A DNA stretch of 64,000 nt from Streptomyces sp. SID8352 (GCF_009862265.1 NZ_WWGX01000075.1:1069-65068); one strand, 5' to 3'. Shown: positions 42,010-48,897, counted from the first letter of the stretch. Numbers and translations are program-made. The notes: generated from the letters alone by a model not told the origin.

Positions 42010-42516
42010 TCAGAGGGCGGCGACAGCGGCGCGGACGGCAGCGAAGACCCGGTCGGCGATCTCGTCGCGGTCCAGGGAGCGGGGGTTGCCCCAGCCCCAC
42101 TTGATGTAGACCTTGCCGTCCGTGTTGTCGAAGTAGACCTTGTCGACGGCGCAGGCGAGCCTGCCGCCCTCGGCGTTGGAGACCTTGTCGCCGTCGAGGG
42201 CGGCGTAGCAGATGCTTCCGGACTTGTAGTGGTCCAGCTCCAGACCGGGGACGATGGTGAAGCCGTTGAGGTAGACGCGGTCCATGCCGTTCTTCTGCCA
42301 GCGGCGTCCGCCGATCGCGGTCATCGCCTCGACCGTGTAGACGACGGCGCGGGCGGGGCGCCTCATCTTGCCGATGGCGATACGGGCGGCGAGGGAGACG
42401 TGGTCGATGACCCAGCGGCCGGCGGTCTTGGTGGCGGCGATGACGCCGCGGCGGCACCAGTCGCGGATGGTGGCGACGGTGACGTGGGCTTCGGTGGCGG
42501 CGGTGGTGGTGTTCAT
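42010..42516 (-). CDS. HTH protein heading the helicase operon
   Basis: 168 residues. An N-terminal MerR/excisionase-type HTH (HVTVATIRDWCRRGVIAATK, TAGRWVIDHVSLAARI) is joined to a beta-rich C-terminal domain (RVYLNGFTIVPGLELDHYKS; VYIKWGWGN). It starts about 20 nt from its predicted start point and so is well placed to control the mirrored promoters at 42544-42638. The C-terminal domain might sense a ligand or protein. Confidence 0.65.
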   Translation of the reverse strand: MNTTTAATEAHVTVATIRDWCRRGVIAATKTAGRWVIDHVSLAARIAIGKMRRPARAVVYTVEAMTAIGGRRWQKNGMDRVYLNGFTIVPGLELDHYKSGSICYAALDGDKVSNAEGGRLACAVDKVYFDNTDGKVYIKWGWGNPRSLDRDEIADRVFAAVRAAVAAL

Positions 42517-42543
42517 CGGGTGTCCCTCCCTCTCGATGACTCC

Positions 42544-42638
42544 ACTATGCCGTACATACAGCGAAGATGCAAGGAGAGGGTCCTGCGAAAACTCCCCAGG
42601 GTCCGCCTCTTGACACTTTGCCGTACGTACGTCATAGT
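42544..42638. promoter_or_regulatory. Mirrored divergent promoter pair
   Basis: Leftward promoter: -35 TTGCAT (complement of 42567-42572), 17-bp spacer, -10 CATAGT (complement of 42544-42549). Rightward promoter: -35 TTGACA (42610-42615), 17-bp spacer, -10 CATAGT (42633-42638). Approaching each -10 the bases are GTATGTACGGCATAGT and GTACGTACGTCATAGT, 14 of 16 identical. The rightward spacer contains the palindrome CGTACGTACG (42622-42631), a likely operator shared by both. Confidence 0.72.
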
Positions 42639-42673
42639 AGAACTACCTCCTAGAGAGAAGGGAGGTGAAACAA

Positions 42674-42796
42674 CTGAATATCGGGGAGATCACCCTGGCC
42701 CTCGCAGCCGCCACCCTCCTGGTGAACACGGCATCGGCGGTCATCGCGTGGAAGGACCGGAAGCGGAAGCCGAAGGGCCGACACCGCAAGGGGTGA
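42674..42796 (+). CDS. 40-residue single-pass membrane protein
   Basis: CTG at 42674 is the best start: GGAGGTGA (42661-42668) lies 5 nt before it. GTG 42665 is the alternative but is fused to that site. The product has one membrane helix (ITLALAAATLLVNTASAVIA) and a very basic tail (DRKRKPKGRHRKG), a shape seen in small toxins and phage membrane peptides. First gene on the rightward arm of the mirrored promoters, followed by a terminator. Confidence 0.5.
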   Translation: MNIGEITLALAAATLLVNTASAVIAWKDRKRKPKGRHRKG

Positions 42797-42802
42797 AAGG
42801 AA

Positions 42803-42837
42803 GGCCCCCGGAGATGCTTACACCAACTCCGGGGGCC
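42803..42837 (+). terminator. Terminator
   Basis: GGCCCCCGGAG (42803-42813) with CTCCGGGGGCC (42827-42837), perfect 11-bp stem, 13-nt loop, 6 bp past the 40-residue gene. Confidence 0.8.
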
Positions 42838-42895
42838 GCTCCCCAGAATAGCCCGACAACCCCCCGCGCGAGCGGAAACCGAAGGGAGAGCGGAC

Positions 42896-43057
42896 GTGAG
42901 GGCCTCGTTGAAGCGCCTCATCGTGTGCACCGTGTCGAGCCTGGTCGCGGCTGTCGCCATCACGGTCGGCGTGGGCGCGTACTGGTGGGTGTGGACGGTG
43001 TGGGTCGTGCTGGCCGCCGCGACGGTGTGGCTGGTCGTCCAGGACCGCCGCGCCTGA
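42896..43057 (+). CDS. 53-residue two-pass membrane protein
   Basis: GTG start with GAAGGGAG upstream. Basic start (RASLKRLIVC), two hydrophobic segments (LVAAVAITVGVGAYWWVW and VWVVLAAATVWLVV) and a DRRA end. Function unknown; similar short membrane proteins are common in actinophage immunity regions. Confidence 0.5.
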   Translation: MRASLKRLIVCTVSSLVAAVAITVGVGAYWWVWTVWVVLAAATVWLVVQDRRA

Positions 43058-43069
43058 CCACTGCTCAAC

Positions 43070-43094
43070 CCCCGCCCGGAACCCCCGGGCGGGG
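43070..43094 (+). terminator. Terminator
   Basis: CCCCGCCCGG (43070-43079) with CCGGGCGGGG (43085-43094), 5-nt loop, 12 bp after the 53-residue gene. Confidence 0.7.
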
Positions 43095-43116
43095 ACACCA
43101 TCGAAAGGATACGGAC

Positions 43117-43266
43117 CTGACGCGGACGACTTCGCTGACTGTGACCGGCGAGCTGACCCGCCTGTCCCAGCGGCTGACGGACCTGATCCAGCGCGGCTCC
43201 CAGATCAAGGCGAGCCGTGAAGCCCTGAGCCTCATGACTCAGGAGAACCCCACCACCCCGAAGTGA
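43117..43266 (+). CDS. 49-residue helical protein, CTG start
   Basis: AAAGGA (43104-43109) points to CTG 43117 at 7-nt spacing; the next candidate, GTG 43141, has no site. Sequence TGELTRLSQRLTDLIQRGSQ continues IKASREALSLM, an amphipathic coiled coil. Its stop/ribosome-site junction (CCGAAGTGAGGAC) resembles the early-region module. Function unknown. Confidence 0.4.
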   Translation: MTRTTSLTVTGELTRLSQRLTDLIQRGSQIKASREALSLMTQENPTTPK

Positions 43267-43277
43267 GGACACCTGCC

Positions 43278-43484
43278 ATGACCGTGGAGGAACAGCTCTT
43301 GGACGGGCTGCACGAGGATGCCCTGATCGAGAACGAGGAACGCGACTGGTGGCGTACCGGCCGAATCCGGTGCGCGGACTGCGGCACCATGCTCCGCACG
43401 AAGACGCTGGAGACCCTGCCCCCGCACAACTGCACCCAGCGGCAACGCGCCCGCCGGAAAGGCAAAGCCGCCACCGAGAAGTGA
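43278..43484 (+). CDS. 68-residue protein with CxxC, ends TEK
   Basis: MTVEEQLLDGLHEDALIENE with IRCADCGTMLRTKTLETLPP and a C-x12-type pair further on (HNCTQ), so one zinc site is likely. Ends GKAATEK, matching the early-region small proteins at 5286 and 5590. GTGAGGA 7 nt upstream. Confidence 0.55.
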   Translation: MTVEEQLLDGLHEDALIENEERDWWRTGRIRCADCGTMLRTKTLETLPPHNCTQRQRARRKGKAATEK

Positions 43485-43495
43485 GGGCAGCGACA

Positions 43496-43753
43496 GTGAT
43501 CATGACCAGTGTCGCCGAGGTGCCGGAGTGGGCTGGTACCACCGAGGACATGTACGACCTCCACCGCTTCGGCCCCGACCGGCGGGCCGCCTGCGACCCC
43601 GCCATCCGCACCTACAGCCGGATCACCGACCGGGACGCCTACCGGGAGCCGTACATGACACTCCGAACCCGTGCCGAGATCCAGAGCAGCTGGGCCGCGC
43701 ACATGTACCGATTCTGCCCCTCCTGCACCACTGCTCCCCCCGCTGAGAAGTAG
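43496..43753 (+). CDS. 85-residue small phage-type protein
   Basis: GTG 43496 with GAGGG 8 nt upstream (ATG 43502 possible). Contains EVPEWAGTTEDMYDLHRFGP and a C-terminal YRFCPSCTTAPPAEK. A single CxxC and the EK ending link it to its neighbours. Function unknown. Followed by a strong terminator. Confidence 0.5.
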   Translation: MIMTSVAEVPEWAGTTEDMYDLHRFGPDRRAACDPAIRTYSRITDRDAYREPYMTLRTRAEIQSSWAAHMYRFCPSCTTAPPAEK

Positions 43754-43775
43754 GGCCCCGAACTCGCACACTGAA

Positions 43776-43808
43776 GTGCCCCCGCCTGAGGAAAGCAGGC
43801 GGGGGCAC
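43776..43808 (+). terminator. Strong terminator before Ku
   Basis: 13-bp perfect stem GTGCCCCCGCCTG (43776-43788) with CAGGCGGGGGCAC (43796-43808), 7-nt loop. Confidence 0.85.
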
Positions 43809-43873
43809 CGGCATGCACGCTACCCGGCCCGCTCGTAGGCTGGACACGCTCGGGGCCCTCACGGAGGTACCCC

Positions 43874-44797
43874 ATGCCCCGCACCATCTGGACCGGCGCC
43901 ATCAGCTTCGGCCTCGTCACCGTCCCCATCCACGTCGTCTCAGCGACCGAGGACCACGCGATCCACTTCCACCGCATCCACCTCGAAGACGGCGGCCGCG
44001 TCCGCAACCGCAAGATCTGCGAGCTGGAAGACCGGGAAGTCACCCAAGCCGAGATCGGCAAGGGCTACGAGATCAGCCGCGACACGATCGTGCCGATCTC
44101 CGACCAGGAACTCCGCGACCTCCCCCTCCCTACCGCGAAGGCCATCGACATCGTGGCGTTCATGCCGTGGGACGCCATTGATCCCATCCGTATCGGCGAC
44201 GGCTACTACCTCACCCCCGACGGCCAGGTCGCTGCCAAGCCCTACAAGCTTCTCCGCCAGGCCCTGGAACGCTCCTCGCGGGTGGCCGTGGCCCGCTACG
44301 CCTGGTCCGGCCGCGAACGCCTCGGCCTGCTCCGGGTCCGTGACGAGGCGATCGTGCTGCACGCCATGCGCTGGCCGGACGAGATCCGCGACCCCGCCGA
44401 ACTCCTTCCCCCACCCACCGAGGTATCTGACGAGGAGATCACCGGGGCCCTCGCCCTCATGGACACCATGACCCGCGACGACCTCGACGACCCCCAGTTC
44501 CGCGACACCTACACCGAGGCCGTCGTTGAACTGATCGAAGCGAAACGCGAGCACCGCGAGCCCGCCGCCCCCGCGCCGGAGCCGGCGGAGGAGTCCGGGC
44601 AACTCGTCGACCTCATGGCCGCCCTCAACGAGAGCGTCGCCAAGGCCAAGGCCTCCCGCGGCGAGCCCGCGGGGCGGGACGCCGACGTGCACGAGATGCC
44701 GACCAAGCGGGCCGCGAAGAAGGCGCCGGCGAAGAAGACCGCAGGGAAGAAGACCACGGGGAAGGCGGCCGGGCGGAAGCCGCGGCGCAGTGCCTAG
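43874..44797 (+). CDS. ku: Ku DNA end-binding protein
   Basis: 307 residues. The opening TIWTGAISFGLVTVPIHVVS and HFHRIHLEDGGRVRNRKICE are definitive of bacterial Ku, a homodimeric ring that threads onto double-strand ends and recruits LigD for end joining. Core ends near 230; the C-terminus is a Lys/Ala tail (KRAAKKAPAKKTAGKKTTGK) like the extensions that aid DNA binding in actinobacterial Ku. No ligD in the window. Inside an accessory region it might protect or circularise phage DNA, or be cargo. Confidence 0.92.
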   Translation: MPRTIWTGAISFGLVTVPIHVVSATEDHAIHFHRIHLEDGGRVRNRKICELEDREVTQAEIGKGYEISRDTIVPISDQELRDLPLPTAKAIDIVAFMPWDAIDPIRIGDGYYLTPDGQVAAKPYKLLRQALERSSRVAVARYAWSGRERLGLLRVRDEAIVLHAMRWPDEIRDPAELLPPPTEVSDEEITGALALMDTMTRDDLDDPQFRDTYTEAVVELIEAKREHREPAAPAPEPAEESGQLVDLMAALNESVAKAKASRGEPAGRDADVHEMPTKRAAKKAPAKKTAGKKTTGKAAGRKPRRSA

Positions 44798-45132
44798 CTG
44801 TCCAGGTAGCCCAGCTCGGTGTCGGGCCGGCACGCGTCGCAGGCGCGGACTCCGCCGGCCAGGGCCCGCAGGGCGTCGTCTCGGGTGAGTGCGCGCCCCC
44901 GTTTGCCCGCGTTCCAGCAGCCGCCGACATGCACCTGCACGGGCGGCGCATCCCGGCTGAGGCCACCCTCCAGCAGCCAGTCCGGCGCCGGTGGCCGGGC
45001 CTCCGCCCCGCGCTGCCGCTCGGCCTCCGCCCGCTCCGCCGCCGTGATCGCGGCCCGCACCTCGGCGAGCGCCATGGTGAGCCAGGTCTCCAGGATCCGG
45101 AGTCGGGGCAGGTCGGGCGGCAGATCGGGCAT
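44794..45132 (-). CDS. DUF6233 family protein
   Basis: 112 residues from MPDLPPDLPRLRILETWLTM. The conserved pattern is complete: helix LAEVRAAITAAERAEAERQR, RPPAPDWLLEGGL, VHVGGCWNAGKRGRALTRDD, and ACDACRPDTELGYLD. DUF6233 proteins are small Streptomyces proteins of unknown function, often in phages. Convergent with Ku, overlapping it by 4 nt. Confidence 0.82.
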   Translation of the reverse strand: MPDLPPDLPRLRILETWLTMALAEVRAAITAAERAEAERQRGAEARPPAPDWLLEGGLSRDAPPVQVHVGGCWNAGKRGRALTRDDALRALAGGVRACDACRPDTELGYLDS

Positions 45133-45153
45133 GAGCCCAGCTTGCACCAATAT

Positions 45154-45169
45154 TCGAACAAGGTTTCTA
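45154..45169. promoter_or_regulatory. SOS-box-like site
   Basis: TCGAAC AAGG TTTCTA matches 10 of 12 defined positions of the actinobacterial LexA box TCGAAC-N4-GTTCGA. It lies 8 bp before the start of the LexA-like gene and within 22 bp of the divergent DUF6233 gene. Confidence 0.5.
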
Positions 45170-45177
45170 CTGGGGGC

Positions 45178-45402
45178 ATGAGCCGGTACCGCGTCGACTA
45201 CCTCACCCCCAGACAGGAGGAGATCCTCCGCTGCATCCGCACGGCCATCACCGACCAGGGTGTCGCCCCTACGATCGGGGAGATCGCTGCTGCGGTCGGG
45301 ATGCGGTCCTGGTCGGGGGTCCACTACCAGCTCTGCGAGCTGGAAGTGAAGGGCGCGATCCGGCGCGACCCCGGCCGGGCCCGAGGGATTCGGCTCGCAT
45401 GA
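45178..45402 (+). CDS. LexA-like DNA-binding domain, no protease domain
   Basis: 74 residues. The whole protein corresponds to the LexA winged helix: LTPRQEEILRCIRTAITDQG, VAPTIGEIAAAVGMRS, GVHYQLCELEVKGAIRRDPG, RARGIRL. The hinge, Ala-Gly cleavage site and Ser/Lys protease of LexA are absent and the next gene starts at once (overlap 4 nt). It could compete with host LexA for SOS boxes and would not be inactivated by RecA. Confidence 0.75.
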   Translation: MSRYRVDYLTPRQEEILRCIRTAITDQGVAPTIGEIAAAVGMRSWSGVHYQLCELEVKGAIRRDPGRARGIRLA

Positions 45403-45596
45403 GCCTCAGCCGCTACCACGTCGCGCTGGTCGTCGGGGGCCGCCCGATGCTGGACGGGTGGTGGGGGAGCGAGGAGGTGGCCCGGCGGAAGTTCGCCGTG
45501 TGGGTGGGCGAGCACGGGGACCGGCCCGGGACCCGGGTCACGCTCACGGATGAGGAGACCGGCACCGTGCTGACGGAGTGGCCGGACACCCCATGA
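45399..45596 (+). CDS. 65-residue unknown protein
   Basis: SRYHVALVVGGRPMLDGWWG, then EEVARRKFAVWVGEHGDRPG and VTLTDEETGTVLTEWP; a small alpha/beta fold found repeatedly as a stand-alone protein in Streptomyces phages. Coupled to the LexA-like gene and to the next gene by 4-nt overlaps. Confidence 0.6.
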   Translation: MSLSRYHVALVVGGRPMLDGWWGSEEVARRKFAVWVGEHGDRPGTRVTLTDEETGTVLTEWPDTP

Positions 45597-45787
45597 TCGT
45601 CTGCCATCCTGGCGTCATGAGCGTCCGCCCGTTCCCGTCCCGTGACCGTGCACTGCGGCAGGTAATGCGCCGCCACGGCGGATGGCTGCCGGTTCATCTG
45701 CTGCCGCCCCCGCCCGCCCCGCAGGGCACACCCGGCGTGTACGTCCTCTCAACGCGACGCCCCGGGACTGTCAGCGACCCGGCGTAG
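45593..45787 (+). CDS. 64-residue unknown protein
   Basis: ATG 45593 overlaps the previous stop (ATGA); MSVRPFPSRDRALRQVMRRH at 45617 is an alternative start. Basic N-terminal half, Pro-rich middle (LLPPPPAPQGTPG) and a YVLSTRRPG strand. Function unknown. Confidence 0.45.
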   Translation: MIVCHPGVMSVRPFPSRDRALRQVMRRHGGWLPVHLLPPPPAPQGTPGVYVLSTRRPGTVSDPA

Positions 45788-45824
45788 GCTGAGCCCGCTA
45801 TCAGCCCATGCTGGCGCTGTAGGA

Positions 45825-45859
45825 CCGCCCCTGCCCGTACAGCACCGGGTCAGGGGCGG
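45825..45859. terminator. Terminator
   Basis: CCGCCCCTG (45825-45833) with CAGGGGCGG (45851-45859); the loop has an inner CCCG/CGGG pairing. Ends the LexA-like operon and faces the convergent gene at 45922. Confidence 0.65.
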
Positions 45860-45921
45860 ATCGCTTTGATGAGCCTTTGGGGTAGGTCTGCTTGTGAAGG
45901 CAGGCCTCAAAGGAACCGTGA

Positions 45922-46149
45922 TCAGGCGGCTTCGGCCTCGGGGTGCCGGACGGCCTTCTTCGCCGCCATCTCCACCTCGATCCGGGACTTGTCTTCCGCC
46001 TCGGCGTGTTCCGCGACGGCGGTGAGGAACCCGTCGGCGGCCGTCCGCCAGGCGGCGCGGGTGTCGTCGCCGGGGCTGGCGGCGTAGGCTGCGCGAGCAT
46101 CCTCGGCGGCCCGCTCCAGGGCCACAAGATCATCGAAGGTGTGGGTCAC
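45922..46149 (-). CDS. Small helical protein
   Basis: 75 residues, almost all helix and Ala/Glu-rich (FDDLVALERAAEDARAAYAA; LTAVAEHAEAEDKSRIEVEM). Could be a small coiled-coil. No family recognised. Confidence 0.5.
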   Translation of the reverse strand: MTHTFDDLVALERAAEDARAAYAASPGDDTRAAWRTAADGFLTAVAEHAEAEDKSRIEVEMAAKKAVRHPEAEAA

Positions 46150-46249
46150 GCCCGGAGTCTACGTCGAGAGCGAATGATCACTGTGCGGGTGTCCGCAAGA
46201 TGATCGAACCAGCAGGTCAGGCATCACTTCCGCAGCGCCGCGAAACTGA

Positions 46250-46429
46250 TCAAGCCGCCGCCGTGACCTCCTCACGAACGGCACCCACCCACTCATCCCG
46301 CAACGCCTCGTACCGCTCCCGCGTCGGCCCCCACAGCCAACCGCCCGTCGCCTGGAGCAGGGCGCGGATCTCCGCATCCACGACCGCAGCGGACCGCGAA
46401 GCACCCGAAGGCGGGGGAGTGGAGGACAT
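46250..46429 (-). CDS. 59-residue unknown protein
   Basis: From MSSTPPPSGASRSAAVVDAE: helix DAEIRALLQATGGWLWGPTR followed by ERYEALRDEWVGAVREEV. An in-frame start at 46462 adds 11 residues but abuts the GntR stop. Probably co-transcribed with the GntR gene. Confidence 0.45.
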   Translation of the reverse strand: MSSTPPPSGASRSAAVVDAEIRALLQATGGWLWGPTRERYEALRDEWVGAVREEVTAAA

Positions 46430-46462
46430 GCGCCGATCGTATCGGCGAGGCCCGACAGGCAC

Positions 46463-46726
46463 CTAGGAATCGGCAGGCGGCTGCCCGACGTAGGTACCAC
46501 GCCCCTGCACCTTCCACACCACCCGTTCCTCGACCAGCATGTCCAGAGCCCGCCGCACCGTCGACCGGGCGATCCCGTACTCCTGCACCAGCCGCGTCTC
46601 GCTAGGGATCGGACGGCCCGGCGCCCAGTCCCCGCGAACGATCCGGGCCTTCAGGATCTCGGCGAGCTGCCGGTACGGGGTCACCGGCCCCTCGTGATCA
46701 ATCTCGGCATCCGCACTCATGGCCAT
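46463..46726 (-). CDS. Short GntR-family regulator
   Basis: About 87 residues: only the GntR winged helix (YRQLAEILKARIVRGDWAPG, PIPSETRLVQEYGIARSTVR, RALDMLVEERVVWKVQGRGT) with no effector domain. Such one-domain GntR proteins regulate transfer or maintenance genes on Streptomyces integrative elements (KorSA type). A 20-bp inverted repeat lies 42 bp upstream, so autoregulation is likely. Confidence 0.72.
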   Translation of the reverse strand: MAMSADAEIDHEGPVTPYRQLAEILKARIVRGDWAPGRPIPSETRLVQEYGIARSTVRRALDMLVEERVVWKVQGRGTYVGQPPADS

Positions 46727-46767
46727 GAACACGACGCTAGGCAGCCAGATACACGTCAGCACCTTGA

Positions 46768-46787
46768 GCTACGTGTCGAGACGTAGC
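46768..46787. promoter_or_regulatory. GntR-type operator
   Basis: GCTACGT (46768-46774) and ACGTAGC (46781-46787), perfect 7-bp arms with a 6-bp spacer, in the gap between the short GntR gene and the divergent gene at 46824. Confidence 0.6.
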
Positions 46788-46823
46788 GAGACAAGCCGAT
46801 ACAAGTCCCGCTAGCCTGCCGTT

Positions 46824-47060
46824 ATGCCAGACCCCGAACCCGAACCATCAGGCCCCGAGTCCGGCCCGATGGTCGCCGCGCACACCAGGCTTCCCGCTAC
46901 CCAGCAGGCTTGGAGCGCCTACGTCGACCACCGACTTCGCTGCCCCACGTGCCGAGACGTCGACACCGCGTCCAGGTGCCGCAAGGTGCTGCCCCTCTAC
47001 CGGGCCTGGGAGGCCGCCGCCAGCGCAGCCCAAGCCGCAGTAGCGCAGAAACCCGCGTAG
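46824..47060 (+). CDS. Small Cys-containing protein
   Basis: 78 residues. RLCRPTC-like motif HRLRCPTCRDVDTASRCRKV in the middle with a helical C-terminus (YRAWEAAASAAQAAVAQ). Divergent from the GntR gene, so it may be the gene that GntR controls. Function unknown. Confidence 0.55.
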   Translation: MPDPEPEPSGPESGPMVAAHTRLPATQQAWSAYVDHRLRCPTCRDVDTASRCRKVLPLYRAWEAAASAAQAAVAQKPA

Positions 47061-47150
47061 ACCCCCGTGTGGCAGGGCTTCCGCCCGGACTCAACTTGTT
47101 GTTGACTCCCCGTACCGTCGGTAGCAGGTCAGGACGCGTCCCTACCGTCC

Positions 47151-47390
47151 TCAGCCATGCAGGAGGTCGGTGACATGAACCCGCAACGCCGAGGAGACCA
47201 GCAGCAGGTGCGACAGCTTCATCTCCGCGCCGGCTTCCATGCGCTGGAGGGTCGACCGGTCCACGCCGGCGGTGTGGGCGAGGCCCTCCTGGGTGAGGTT
47301 CAGGTGCAGGCGTCGGACGCGGATGCGGTCGCCGGTAGCCCGGCGAGCGTCGAGGACCCATTGGGGGTGGCTGGCAGGCACCTCAGCCAC
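47151..47390 (-). CDS. XRE-family HTH protein
   Basis: 79 residues that are nearly all HTH_3: GDRIRVRRLHLNLTQEGLAH, TAGVDRSTLQRMEAGAEMKL, SHLLLVSSALRVHVTDLL. Small single-domain regulator, the common Streptomyces type. Targets unknown. Confidence 0.72.
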   Translation of the reverse strand: MAEVPASHPQWVLDARRATGDRIRVRRLHLNLTQEGLAHTAGVDRSTLQRMEAGAEMKLSHLLLVSSALRVHVTDLLHG

Positions 47391-47598
47391 GCTTTAACGA
47401 TCATGGGCGCATGTCAGCAGCAAAACTGACGCATTCTTTGATCATCAATCCGGTCGTCGACTTCGCTGCAAAGCCGTATGCTCGCCAAAACCGAACATGT
47501 GTTCACTTCTTCGGGTGAACCACGCCGCCACCACGCATCCAGCCCACCCGCACGGGCATCAGCCCCACACAACTGCCACCACATCAGGAGACGGAGCC

Positions 47599-47838
47599 AT
47601 GGACCGCGAGCAGATCCTCCACCTCTACGACTGGCACCCCGGAATCTGCTTCCGTCACCCCGGCAAGGGGGCCATCCCCACCACCGTCATCGGTGTCATC
47701 CACCCGAGGGGCGAAGGCCAGCGCGACATCAGAGCCTGCACCGACTGCGTCATCGACCTGGAAAACGCGACTCGCGAGCGGCTCGCGCGCGCCGACGAGC
47801 CGTACCGGCCGGGACAGCTCGGAGAAGCAACGGGATGA
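47599..47838 (+). CDS. 79-residue unknown protein
   Basis: MDREQILHLYDWHPGICFRH with PTTVIGVIHPRGEGQRDIRA and ACTDCVIDLENATRE. H and C residues could form one metal site. Last gene of the accessory region before host genes. Function unknown. Confidence 0.55.
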   Translation: MDREQILHLYDWHPGICFRHPGKGAIPTTVIGVIHPRGEGQRDIRACTDCVIDLENATRERLARADEPYRPGQLGEATG

Positions 47839-48031
47839 CCCGTCCCAGCGGTGCAAGGGGGGCGAAAGCTGGGGAGAGCGTGGGGAGAATGACTGGCGGG
47901 GGAGCGGCTGGGGAGCCGCAGAATCAACACTCAAAGGAGGATGAGGGGAGTGAAGGGAAGTCAAAAGAGCCTGGTCGTAGGGCTTCGGTTTGGTCGCGCC
48001 GCATACGGCCAGGAGGCCAGAGAGTGTACCG
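47839..48031. other. Possible right junction of the accessory region
   Basis: Purine-rich 193 bp between the last phage-type gene and the first host-type gene. No tRNA and no obvious direct repeat to the left edge of the window. Candidate place for an attachment site only by position. Confidence 0.25.
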
Positions 48032-48412
48032 CTAGTTATTGCAGTTCTGGCGGAAGACGACATTCCCCGCGTCGGAGTCCTTGCCCTTACCCCCGCGCAG
48101 CTTGACGTAGTCGCCGGGCTCCAGGGTGTGGTTCGCGGTGAAGACGAACTTGTTGCCGGTCGCGTCCTTGACCACGTACCCCTTGAGGTTCACCTTCGCG
48201 GTGCGCGAGTAGTTCTTGATGGTCAGGTACTCGTCCTTGGTGTTGCCGCCGGAGCACTTGTTGGAGTCCCGGCCGGGGGCGTCGTACTGGACACCCTTGA
48301 TCTTCAGCGCCGAGGAGTACTCGGCGGCCTGCGCCGGAACGGCCACGACGAGGCCGAGAGCGGCGGCGGACGCGGTGGTGACGGCGGTGGTCAGGGTGCG
48401 GCGGACGCGCAT
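48032..48412 (-). CDS. Secreted lamin-tail-domain protein
   Basis: 126 residues from MRVRRTLTTAVTTASAAALG; a Sec signal with cleavage after AQA (about residue 29). The mature part is a small immunoglobulin-like lamin-tail domain: ALKIKGVQYDAPGRDS, EYLTIKNYSRTAKVNLKGYV, TLEPGDYVKLRGGKG. LTD proteins are widespread secreted Streptomyces proteins of uncertain role. Two Cys (NKCSGG, RQNCNN) could form a disulfide. Confidence 0.78.
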   Translation of the reverse strand: MRVRRTLTTAVTTASAAALGLVVAVPAQAAEYSSALKIKGVQYDAPGRDSNKCSGGNTKDEYLTIKNYSRTAKVNLKGYVVKDATGNKFVFTANHTLEPGDYVKLRGGKGKDSDAGNVVFRQNCNN

Positions 48413-48897
48413 GAGGATCTGTTCCCCCCTCAGTGGTGCGAATAGAGCGTCCGGAGCATACCGAAAATATGATTGGCCAGAGGGTGAAACGTGAGGGAAA
48501 TGTGCGCCCTGCGTGGAGGGTTGACGCACTCCGCCTGAACTCTCTCGCGGTACCACGCAGCTCCCGGTCCCCACTGCCTCCCCGGCCCCTCGACCCCTCC
48601 ATCCATTCCGCCCGGCCCCCAGGGGCCTCTCCCGTCACCCGTCCACTCGGCCACCCCGCCACCCTCTTCCCGCACCGCGCCGCACCCCGGCACGGGCCGT
48701 CGCGGCGGCCACCCGGCCCTGGTCGCAGGGGGGCCGAAGGTCCCCGGGCCGGACCGAGGCGGGGACCGTTCGCCCCTACCCGCCCCCCGGGGCCCGCGGA
48801 CGATCATGTGGCGGCGGCCGGGAACGCCGCGCCACGCTGTGCGCACCGCGTTCCCGGCCCCTCGATCGACAGGAACAGATGGGGAGGACGCCGTCCG
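48413..48897. other. 485-bp gap before ctaD
   Basis: Divergent region between the LTD gene and ctaD. The left part is relatively A/T-rich (CATACCGAAAATATGATTGG at 48457-48476) and probably holds promoters; the right part is extremely GC-rich with no coding frame I trust. GGGGAGG at 48881-48887 is the ctaD ribosome site. Confidence 0.4.

Noticed and set aside
41962..43266. Long plus-strand frame across the divergent promoter region
   Set aside because: It runs through the mirrored promoters, terminators and two other small genes; only its last 49 codons have a ribosome site and are kept.
47839..48031. Attachment site or tRNA at the right edge of the phage-like region
   Set aside because: No cloverleaf-forming sequence and no direct repeat to the left part of the window could be found by eye; left only as a positional candidate.
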